Positions 8,409 to 14,644 of a DNA stretch of 64,000 nucleotides are shown here, one piece after another. Within the stretch, counting starts at the first letter, position 1, and each line of letters begins with the position of its first letter. The stretch covers positions 558,001 to 622,000 of the forward strand of contig NZ_LIWB01000001.1 of assembly GCF_001905725.1 (NCBI RefSeq), written 5' to 3'. A model generated the notes under the pieces. The model did no database searches and was not told the DNA's origin. It saw only the letters and a program-made list of their open reading frames with translations. The translations under genes and the position numbers were made by a program. This DNA comes from Streptomyces sp. CB02400 (GTDB taxonomy: Bacteria > Actinomycetota > Actinomycetes > Streptomycetales > Streptomycetaceae).

Positions 8409-8807
8409 GTGAAACGAGCACTGCCCGTCCTGGTCCTGACCGTCGCCGGACTGATCCCGGTCTGGCGCTACACCCCGTCCGCCCCGGAGCCGGCGGTCGC
8501 CGAACCCGCGCCCGCCCCCTCGGTGTCCACCTCCCCGGGCAGCACCACCCGGGTGGTGGCCGGCCCCACCGTCGACACGGAGAAGGGCCCCGTGCGGGTC
8601 GAGGTCACCCTCGACGGCGACCGCATCAGCGCGGTGCGGATGCTCCAGCAGCCGGACCACCCGCAGACCACGGCCGCCGTACCGGTGCTGATCGAGGAGA
8701 CGTTGGAGGCCCAGAGCGCCGACGTCGACACGGTCTCCGGCGCCACCGTCACCAGCGACGGCTACCGGGAGTCCCTGCAAGCCGCCCTCGACGCACAGGG
8801 CTCCTGA
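8409..8807 (+). CDS. FMN-binding domain protein, covalent flavin carrier
   Basis: The 132-residue protein has an N-terminal signal or anchor sequence (KRALPVLVLTVAGLIPVW), a Pro/Ala-rich linker and a C-terminal FMN_bind domain. The domain contains VRVEVTLDGDRISAVRM and ends with VSGATVTSDGYRESLQAAL. The Ser-Gly-Ala-Thr motif is the established site where ApbE-type transferases attach FMN through a phosphoester to Thr. It therefore acts as a membrane-anchored one-flavin electron carrier on the outer face. The gene lies 28 bp after the flavocytochrome and 1 bp before apbE. The GTG start is preceded by a GAGGAG ribosome site. Confidence 0.9.
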   Translation: MKRALPVLVLTVAGLIPVWRYTPSAPEPAVAEPAPAPSVSTSPGSTTRVVAGPTVDTEKGPVRVEVTLDGDRISAVRMLQQPDHPQTTAAVPVLIEETLEAQSADVDTVSGATVTSDGYRESLQAALDAQGS

Positions 8808-8808
8808 C

Positions 8809-9549
8809 GTGCGGCGCGTCGAACACGTCATGGGCTTCCCGGTGTCGCTGCGCATCGACGACGAGGGGTTCGAGGGATCCGCGGTGGACGACCTCTTCGC
8901 CTGGCTGCGCGAGGTCGACGCCCGCTTCAGCCCGTTCCGCGAGGACAGCGAGGTCTCCCGCCTGGACCGGGGCGAATCGGACCCCGGCCGGCTGAGCCCC
9001 GAGCTGACCGAGGTCCTCGACCTGTGCGAGCGGTACCGGACCGCCACCGGGGGCGCGTTCGACGTACGGCTGCCGGGCCGGCGCCTCGATCCGTGCGCGG
9101 TGGTGAAGGGCTGGTCGGTGCAGAAGGGCGCCGATCTGCTGCGGGCGGCGGGAGCGCGGCGGTTCTGCCTCAACGCCGGCGGTGACGTGGTCGCCGCCGG
9201 CGGGCCGTGGCGCGTGGGCGTACGGCACCCCGAACACGCCGACCGGCTCTGCACCCTCGTGGACCTCACCGACGGCGCGGTCGCGACCTCCGCGCGCTAC
9301 GAACGCGGCGACCACATCATCGACGGCCGCACCGGCCGCCCGGCGACCGGCCTGCTCGCCCTGACGGTCACCGCCCCCACCCTGACCCTGGCGGACACGG
9401 TCGCCACGGCGGCCTACGCGCTGGGTGCGGAGGGGATCGAGTGGGCCGCCGCACGCCCCGGCTGCGAGGTGTTCGCCGTGACGGCGGACCGCCGGGTGGT
9501 GCGGACCGCCGGGTTTCCCTCGGCGGAATCGGGGCAGGTGGCGGCGTAG
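8809..9549 (+). CDS. apbE: FAD:protein FMN transferase (ApbE family)
   Basis: The 246-residue protein matches the ApbE family, which transfers FMN from FAD to a Thr or Ser of target proteins. Visible motifs are VDARFSPFREDSEVSRL, DPCAVVKGWSVQKGADLL, LNAGGDVVAAG, TSARYERGDHIIDGRTG and the metal-binding LADTVATAAYAL. It is shorter than the roughly 300-350 residue enterobacterial enzymes and has no lipobox, consistent with the compact actinobacterial form; export of this version is not evident from the sequence. It starts with GTG 1 bp after the FMN-carrier stop. The obvious client is the SGAT protein encoded directly upstream. Confidence 0.92.
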   Translation: MRRVEHVMGFPVSLRIDDEGFEGSAVDDLFAWLREVDARFSPFREDSEVSRLDRGESDPGRLSPELTEVLDLCERYRTATGGAFDVRLPGRRLDPCAVVKGWSVQKGADLLRAAGARRFCLNAGGDVVAAGGPWRVGVRHPEHADRLCTLVDLTDGAVATSARYERGDHIIDGRTGRPATGLLALTVTAPTLTLADTVATAAYALGAEGIEWAAARPGCEVFAVTADRRVVRTAGFPSAESGQVAA

Positions 9550-9550
9550 T

Positions 9551-9569
9551 CCGGGTCGCCGCGACCCGG
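9551..9569. terminator. Hairpin after apbE, probable terminator
   Basis: CCGGGTCGC at 9551-9559 and GCGACCCGG at 9561-9569 form a perfect palindrome with one central base, directly after the apbE stop. There is no T-run behind it, as is common for Streptomyces terminators. The remaining 106 bp before the osmoprotectant operon would then hold that operon's promoter. Confidence 0.5.
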
Positions 9570-9675
9570 GTCGTTGAGTTCCAGGGTTCTGTCAGAGGTG
9601 CCGTTTACACTCGACCGGCGACAGAGCGTGCGACCTCGGTCAAAAGCTTTCGGCACCCGAAGGGCAATCGGCGTC

Positions 9676-10800
9676 TTGATACGGATCGATTCAGTCACGA
9701 AGCGGTACCCGGACGGCACGGTGGCGGTCGACCGGCTGTCGCTGGAGATCCCCGACCGCTCGATCACCGTCCTCGTCGGACCCTCCGGGTGCGGCAAGAC
9801 GACCACGCTCCGCATGATCAACCGGATGGTCGAGCCCACCGGGGGAACGATCCTCCTCGACGGCGAGGACATCCAACGGCAGCCGGTCACCACCCTGCGC
9901 CGGTCCATGGGGTACGTCATCCAGAACGCCGGGCTCTTCCAGCACCGTACGATCGTCGACAACATCGCCACCGTGCCCCGCATGCTCGGCTGGGGCAAGC
10001 AGCGGGCCCGGGAGCGGGCGGCGGAGCTGATGGAGCGGGTGGGCCTCGACCCCTCGCTGGCCAAGCGGTACCCGTACCAGCTCTCCGGCGGTCAGCAGCA
10101 GCGTGTCGGCGTGGCGCGGGCGCTCGCCGCGGACCCGCCGGTGCTGCTGATGGACGAGCCGTTCTCCGCCGTCGACCCCGTGGTGCGCAAGGGACTGCAG
10201 GACGAACTCCTGCGCATCCAGGACGAGCTGGGCAAGACCATCGTCTTCGTCACGCACGACATCGACGAGGCGATCAAACTCGGCACCATGGTCGCCGTAC
10301 TGCGCGAGGGCGGCCGGCTCGCCCAGTACGCACCGCCCGCCGAGCTGCTGTCGAGCCCCGCGGACGGCTTCGTCGAGGACTTCCTCGGCGCCGACCGCGG
10401 CATCCGGCGGCTGTCCTTCTTCCCCTCCGCCGCACTGGAGCTGACCACCGACGCCGTGGTCCCCGCCGACGCCGGCGCCGCCCTGATCACCGCCACCAAG
10501 GCCCCCCACCTCCTCGTCACCGACCCCGACGGCCGCCCGCTCGGCTGGGCCGGGCGCGACGAGCTGACCGCCGGTGACATCCGCACGGACCGACTGCTGC
10601 CGTACGGACGGCCGTTCGTGCCCGGCGCCGACTCCCTGCGGGTCGCCCTCGACTGCGCCGTGCTCTCACCCGTCGGCTGGGCGGTCGCCGTGGACGGCGG
10701 CGGCCGGGTGACCGGTGTCGTCTCCCAGCAGACCATCGGCGAGGCCATCCGCGCCGCCCACACGGCCGGCCGCGCCGACGAGGAGAAGGTCGCAGGATGA
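9676..10800 (+). CDS. opuCA: Glycine betaine/osmoprotectant ABC transporter ATP-binding protein
   Basis: The 374-residue ATPase is of the OpuCA/ProV type. I place the start at a TTG (MIRIDSVTKRYPDG) after a GAAGGG ribosome site. A longer ORF begins at 9574 but its extra N-terminus does not resemble the family. Visible motifs are Walker A GPSGCGKTTTLR, Q-loop YVIQNAGLF, signature LSGGQQQRVGVARAL, Walker B VLLMDEPFSAVDP and the switch His in FVTHDIDEA. After about residue 240 comes a regulatory CBS-like tail ending in VTGVVSQQTIGEAI, as in OpuCA where it senses ionic strength. The stop overlaps the next gene (ATGA). The transporter should import betaine, choline or related osmoprotectants. Confidence 0.92.
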   Translation: MIRIDSVTKRYPDGTVAVDRLSLEIPDRSITVLVGPSGCGKTTTLRMINRMVEPTGGTILLDGEDIQRQPVTTLRRSMGYVIQNAGLFQHRTIVDNIATVPRMLGWGKQRARERAAELMERVGLDPSLAKRYPYQLSGGQQQRVGVARALAADPPVLLMDEPFSAVDPVVRKGLQDELLRIQDELGKTIVFVTHDIDEAIKLGTMVAVLREGGRLAQYAPPAELLSSPADGFVEDFLGADRGIRRLSFFPSAALELTTDAVVPADAGAALITATKAPHLLVTDPDGRPLGWAGRDELTAGDIRTDRLLPYGRPFVPGADSLRVALDCAVLSPVGWAVAVDGGGRVTGVVSQQTIGEAIRAAHTAGRADEEKVAG

Positions 10801-11498
10801 CCGGCTTCTTCGACATCCCCAGCGACCTCCAGCACAGCTGGACCGGGCTGATCGGCCTGCACATGAGGGAGGCCCTGCTGCCGGTGGCCGCCGGGCTGCT
10901 CCTCGCGCTGCCGATCGCGCAGCTGTGCGGGCGCTTCCGCTGGCTGTACCCGCCCGTGCTCGGCATGACGACCGTGCTGTACGCCGTCCCCTCCCTGGCG
11001 TTCTTCGTCGTCCTCATCGACTACACCGGCCAGACCGAACTCACCGTGATGATCCCGCTGGCCCTGTACAGCCTGGTCGTCCTGGTCCCGGCCATCGTCG
11101 ACGGCGTGCGCTCGGTGCCGGACGAGACCCTCGCCGCGGCCACCGCCATGGGTTTCGGCCCCGTACGCCGTTACCTCCAGGTGCAGTTGCCCATCGCCGC
11201 GCCCGCCATCATCGCCGGGCTCCGGGTCGCCACCGCCTCCAGCATCTCCCTGGTCAGCGTCGGCGCCCTGATCGGCAACCAGGGCGCCCTCGGCAACCTG
11301 CTCGCCGCCGCGCAGAAGTACGACCGGCCCGAACTCGCGGTGAACGCCGTGGTCACGATGGCCGTCCTGGCAATCCTCTGCGATGTCCTGCTGGTCGGGC
11401 TGCGGATGCTGCTGACCCCGTGGATGCCGCGCGGCGGCACCCGTCCGAAACCCGCCGCACGGCGGGCGGAGATCACCCCGGAGGGCGCGGTCCGGTGA
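10797..11498 (+). CDS. opuCB: Osmoprotectant ABC transporter permease
   Basis: The 233-residue integral membrane protein belongs to the ProW/OpuCB permease family. It has about five to six hydrophobic segments and the cytoplasmic EAA-type loop VPDETLAAATAMGFGPVRRY, which docks on the ATPase. The start ATG overlaps the upstream ATPase stop, and its own stop overlaps the GTG of the second permease. OpuC-type systems use two different permeases, and the gene order A-permease-permease-binding protein matches. Which permease is formally B and which is D is assigned by order only. Confidence 0.9.
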   Translation: MTGFFDIPSDLQHSWTGLIGLHMREALLPVAAGLLLALPIAQLCGRFRWLYPPVLGMTTVLYAVPSLAFFVVLIDYTGQTELTVMIPLALYSLVVLVPAIVDGVRSVPDETLAAATAMGFGPVRRYLQVQLPIAAPAIIAGLRVATASSISLVSVGALIGNQGALGNLLAAAQKYDRPELAVNAVVTMAVLAILCDVLLVGLRMLLTPWMPRGGTRPKPAARRAEITPEGAVR

Positions 11499-12160
11499 AC
11501 GTCCTCAATTTCGTCAACGCCTTCTTCAGCGACAGCGCCCACTGGCACGGCTACGACGGCATCCCGCAGCGCTTCTGGGAACACCTCCAGTACTCCCTGC
11601 TGGCCCTCGCCGTCGCCGCCGCGATCGGGCTGCCCGTCGGCCTGCTGACCGGCCACACCGGACGCGGTGGCAACGCGCTCGCCTTCGTCGCCAACGCCGC
11701 CCGCGCGCTGCCCAGTTTCGGCCTGCTGGTCCTCGCCGTCCTGCTGATCGGCTTCGGTCTGCTGCCCGTGATGATCCCGCTGGTCGTACTGGCCGTCCCG
11801 CCGATCCTGGTGACCACCTACGAGGCGGTCCGCTCCGTCGACCCCGCCCCCGTGGACGCCGCCAGGGGCATGGGCATGCACGAGTCGCGGATCCTCTTCC
11901 AGGTCGAGGTGCCCGTGGCGCTCCCGCTGATCCTCAGCGGCCTGCGCTCCGCCGCCATCCAGATCGTGTCGACGGCCACCATCGCCGCGTACGTCAGTCT
12001 CGGCGGACTCGGCCGGTACATCATCGACGGGCTCTACCAGCGCGACTACGAGAAAGTGGTCGGCGGCGCCACCCTGGTGGCCGTCCTGGCGCTGCTCACC
12101 CTCGCCGTGTTCTGGGCGGCGGGACGGCTGGCCGTGTCGCCCGGAGTGCGCAGGCGCTGA
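11495..12160 (+). CDS. opuCD: Osmoprotectant ABC transporter permease
   Basis: The 221-residue second permease starts at a GTG overlapping the stop of the first (GTGA), giving VNVLNFVNAFFSD. Hydrophobic segments follow at about residues 28-50, 60-85, 90-110, 150-170 and 190-210. The EAA-type loop is SVDPAPVDAARGMGMHESRI. The same open frame extends upstream to 10715 but there it lies inside the preceding genes. It pairs with the first permease to form the translocation channel of the osmoprotectant importer. A short 75-bp gap separates it from the binding-protein gene. Confidence 0.9.
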   Translation: MNVLNFVNAFFSDSAHWHGYDGIPQRFWEHLQYSLLALAVAAAIGLPVGLLTGHTGRGGNALAFVANAARALPSFGLLVLAVLLIGFGLLPVMIPLVVLAVPPILVTTYEAVRSVDPAPVDAARGMGMHESRILFQVEVPVALPLILSGLRSAAIQIVSTATIAAYVSLGGLGRYIIDGLYQRDYEKVVGGATLVAVLALLTLAVFWAAGRLAVSPGVRRR

Positions 12161-12235
12161 CGTCCGATCACCTGTGCGACAAACCGTAATGGGCACGTTC
12201 TTGACTCACCATAAATGGCTGGATTGGATCGGCGA

Positions 12236-13195
12236 ATGACTTCCACCGCGAAAAGCAGCAGGTCCAGGACGAGGCACACCGGCGCGGCGGCCGCCGCGCT
12301 CACCGCCGCGGCGGCGCTGCTCGCGGGCTGTTCCTCCTCCGGCGACACCTCCGACAACCCCCTCGACGGGGAGAAGGCCGAGGCCGGCACCGTCGTCGTC
12401 GGCTCGAACAACTTCGCCGAGTCCACCCTGCTCGCCGACATCTACGGCGAGGCGCTCCGCGCCAAGGGCCTCAAGGTCGGCTACAAGCACAACATCGGCA
12501 GCCGTGAGACGACGTACGGCCTGATGAAGAACGGCTCCATCACGGTCCTGCCGGAGTACAACGGCTCCCTCCTCGCCTACCTCGACCCCGAGGCCGGGCA
12601 GGAGTCCGCCGAGGCCGTGAACGAGGCCGTCAAGGCGAAGCTGGACAAGTCCCTGACGCTGCTGGAGTCCTCGCCCGCCGAGGACAAGGACTCCGTCAGC
12701 GTCAACGCCGAGACGGCGGAGAAGTACGGCCTCACCGCGGAGTCGACCCTCGCCGACCTCAAGGACATCGCGCCGGAGATGGTGATCGGCGGCTCGCCCG
12801 AGTTCCAGACCCGGCAGCAGGGGCTGAAGGGTCTGGAGACCGTCTACGGACTGAAGTTCAAGTCCTTCAAGGCGCTCGACGCGGGCGGCCCGCTCACCCA
12901 GGCGGCCCTCACCAAGAACGAGGTCCAGGCCGCGGACGTCTTCACCACCGACCCGACCATCGTCAAGGAGAAGTTCGTCGTCCTGAAGGACCCGGAGAAC
13001 CTCTTCGGCTTCGCGAACGTCACCCCGCTGGTCAGCAAGGAAGGGCTGCCGCAGGAGGGCGTGGAGGCGCTGAACGCCGTGTCCGCGAAGCTGGACACCG
13101 AGACCCTCCTCGACCTCGACGCCCAGGTGCAGCTGGAGAAGAAGGACCCGCTGGACGTGGCGAAGGCCTGGCTGAAGTCGGCCGGCCTGGACTGA
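12236..13195 (+). CDS. opuCC: Glycine betaine/osmoprotectant-binding lipoprotein
   Basis: The protein has a twin-Arg-free basic N-terminus, a hydrophobic stretch and the lipobox LLAGC (Cys near residue 32), so it is a lipid-anchored solute receptor. The mature part has the OpuCC/ProX-like core: VVVGSNNFAESTLLADIYGE, HNIGSRETTYGLMKNG, LPEYNGSLLAYL and VFTTDPTIVKEKFVVLKDP. I prefer the ATG at 12236, which gives a standard signal peptide; an in-frame ATG at 12215 would add seven residues. It delivers betaine-like ligands to the two permeases upstream. The gene ends just before a strong hairpin at 13204-13229, convergent with the conservon. Confidence 0.9.
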   Translation: MTSTAKSSRSRTRHTGAAAAALTAAAALLAGCSSSGDTSDNPLDGEKAEAGTVVVGSNNFAESTLLADIYGEALRAKGLKVGYKHNIGSRETTYGLMKNGSITVLPEYNGSLLAYLDPEAGQESAEAVNEAVKAKLDKSLTLLESSPAEDKDSVSVNAETAEKYGLTAESTLADLKDIAPEMVIGGSPEFQTRQQGLKGLETVYGLKFKSFKALDAGGPLTQAALTKNEVQAADVFTTDPTIVKEKFVVLKDPENLFGFANVTPLVSKEGLPQEGVEALNAVSAKLDTETLLDLDAQVQLEKKDPLDVAKAWLKSAGLD

Positions 13196-13203
13196 CCCCG
13201 CCC

Positions 13204-13229
13204 GGGGTGCGGCCGACGGGCCGCACCCC
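13204..13229. terminator. Bidirectional terminator between opuCC and cvnD
   Basis: GGGGTGCGGCC (13204-13214) and GGCCGCACCCC (13219-13229) form a perfect 11-bp stem with a GACG loop. It lies 8 bp after the opuCC stop and 9 bp from the convergent conservon stop, so it can serve both transcripts. Confidence 0.8.
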
Positions 13230-13238
13230 ACGGGCCGT

Positions 13239-13835
13239 TCACCGGGCCGGGGCCGCCTGCGCGATCAGCCGGTCGATCAGCGCGATCAGCACGTCCCGGC
13301 ACGACTCCCGCTCCCGCGCGTCGCACAGCAGCACGGGCACGCCGTCCGGCAGCGTCAGCGCCTCCCGGATGTCCTCCACCGGGTACGGGTGCTCCCCGTG
13401 GAAGCCGTTGACGGCGATCACGAACGGGATGCCCCGGCGCTCGAAGAAGTCGATCGCGGCGAAACTGGTCTTGGGCCTGCGCACGTCCACCAGGACCACC
13501 GCGCCCAGCGCGCCGACGGCCAGGTCGTTCCACATGAACCAGAACCGCTGCTGCCCCGGCGTGCCGAAGAGATACAGCACGAGATCGTCCGAGACGCTGA
13601 TCCGGCCGAAGTCCAGGGCGACCGTGGTGGCACGTTTCTCCTCGACGCCGTTCAGGTCGTCGACGTCCAGACCCGCCATGGTCAGCGGCTCCTCGGTGCG
13701 CAGCGGGACGATCTCGCTGACCGAGCCGACCATGGTCGTCTTGCCCACGCCGAAACCACCGGCGATCAGGATCTTGACCGTGTCGGGTGCCGAACGCCCG
13801 GCGGACGCCCGGGCGGTGGTGTCAGAGCCGGCCAA
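13239..13835 (-). CDS. cvnD: Conservon GTPase CvnD
   Basis: The 198-residue protein is a small Ras-like ATP/GTP-binding protein, the fourth member of a conservon. The P-loop is IAGGFGVGKTTMVGS, the switch region GVEEKRATTVALDFGRI, the DxxG-equivalent FGTPGQQRFWFMW, and the base-recognition region IPFVIAVNGFHGE. By analogy with studied conservons it sits in a membrane complex with CvnA, CvnB and CvnC and resembles a eukaryotic G-protein-coupled switch. Its start overlaps the end of cvnC by 14 bp. It is the last gene of the operon, before the terminator at 13204. Confidence 0.93.
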   Translation of the reverse strand: MAGSDTTARASAGRSAPDTVKILIAGGFGVGKTTMVGSVSEIVPLRTEEPLTMAGLDVDDLNGVEEKRATTVALDFGRISVSDDLVLYLFGTPGQQRFWFMWNDLAVGALGAVVLVDVRRPKTSFAAIDFFERRGIPFVIAVNGFHGEHPYPVEDIREALTLPDGVPVLLCDARERESCRDVLIALIDRLIAQAAPAR

Positions 13836-14181
13836 GGCCCTCCCTCACTTTCTGCAGCAGATCCAGATCCACAGTGGTCCGGTCGACGGGGTGCGGCGGA
13901 CGGACGGTGATCCGGCCCGCCTCCAGCAGGTCGCACAGCATGATGACGACCACGCTCATGGGCAGGTCGAGACGCGCGGCGAGCTCGGCGACCGCCACCG
14001 GCTCGGCGCACAGCCGCAGGATCCGGGAGTGCTCGGGCTGCGGCCGGGCCGCACCCTCGGGCTGCGGATCCACCGCCGTCACCGTCGTGATGAGCGTGAA
14101 GTCGGCGCGGCTGGGCCGGGTCCGGCCACCGGTCAGGGTGAACGGCCGTACGAGCCGGCCCGCCGAGTCGCTTCCGCCCAC
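13822..14181 (-). CDS. cvnC: Conservon DUF742 protein CvnC
   Basis: The 119-residue protein starts at a GTG (VGGSDSAGRLVRPFTLTGGR), 1 bp after the cvnB stop; the open frame goes further upstream but only inside cvnB. The core VRPFTLTGGRTRP, HSRILRLCAEPVAVAELAA and a winged-helix-like segment ending LLEAGRITVR are typical of DUF742 proteins. In conservons this protein bridges the sensor and the GTPase. The C-terminus VDLDLLQKVREGLGRL is also conserved in the family. No catalytic residues are expected. Confidence 0.92.
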   Translation of the reverse strand: MGGSDSAGRLVRPFTLTGGRTRPSRADFTLITTVTAVDPQPEGAARPQPEHSRILRLCAEPVAVAELAARLDLPMSVVVIMLCDLLEAGRITVRPPHPVDRTTVDLDLLQKVREGLGRL

Positions 14182-14182
14182 C

Positions 14183-14614
14183 TCACACGCCGGAGTCGGC
14201 GGCCGGCCCCGCGATGTCCCGCGGGGCCGCGCTGAGATGCTCACCGATCTTCTTCACCAGCATGTTCATCTGGTACGCCACCACGCCGACGTCCGCGCCC
14301 GGACCGGTCAGCACCACCAGATGGGCGCCGGGACCGGCCGAGGTGAGGATCAGGTAGCTGTGCGCCATCTCGATGAGCGCCTGGCGCACCGGGCCGCCGC
14401 GGAAGTCCATGCTGACGCCCTTGCTGAGGCTCATCAGACCGGACGCGGTCGCCGCCAGGCGTTCCGCGTCGTCCCGCAGGAAGCCGGTGGACTTGCTCAC
14501 CACCAGTCCGTCCTCGGAGAGCACCACGGCCTGGTTCACGTCGGCGACCCGTTCGACGAGTCCGGTCAGCAACTGGTCGAGCTGGGTGTGAGTGGCGGGG
14601 ATGGGGCGTGTCAT
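14183..14614 (-). CDS. cvnB: Conservon roadblock/LC7 protein CvnB
   Basis: The 143-residue protein has a roadblock/LC7 domain. It opens with TQLDQLLTGLVERVADVNQA, followed by VVLSEDGLVVSKSTG, the MSLSKGVSMDF turn and LILTSAGPGAHLVVLT. Roadblock proteins act as regulators, often as GTPase-activating partners, of small GTPases such as CvnD. It is encoded 30 bp after the sensor gene, with a GAAGGA-type ribosome site in the gap, and 1 bp before cvnC. The C-terminal tail is short and variable. Confidence 0.93.
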   Translation of the reverse strand: MTRPIPATHTQLDQLLTGLVERVADVNQAVVLSEDGLVVSKSTGFLRDDAERLAATASGLMSLSKGVSMDFRGGPVRQALIEMAHSYLILTSAGPGAHLVVLTGPGADVGVVAYQMNMLVKKIGEHLSAAPRDIAGPAADSGV

Positions 14615-14644
14615 GACGGTGTTCCTTCGTGAAACGGTCGGCGG

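Noticed and set aside
9574..9675. Longer N-terminus for the osmoprotectant ATPase from ATG 9574
   Set aside because: The extra 34 residues do not resemble the family and cover the likely promoter; the TTG at 9676 has a GAAGGG site.
12160..12235. TTGACT near 12203 as the -35 of an opuCC promoter
   Set aside because: No -10 box at a normal distance is visible; the only AT-rich hexamer is too close.
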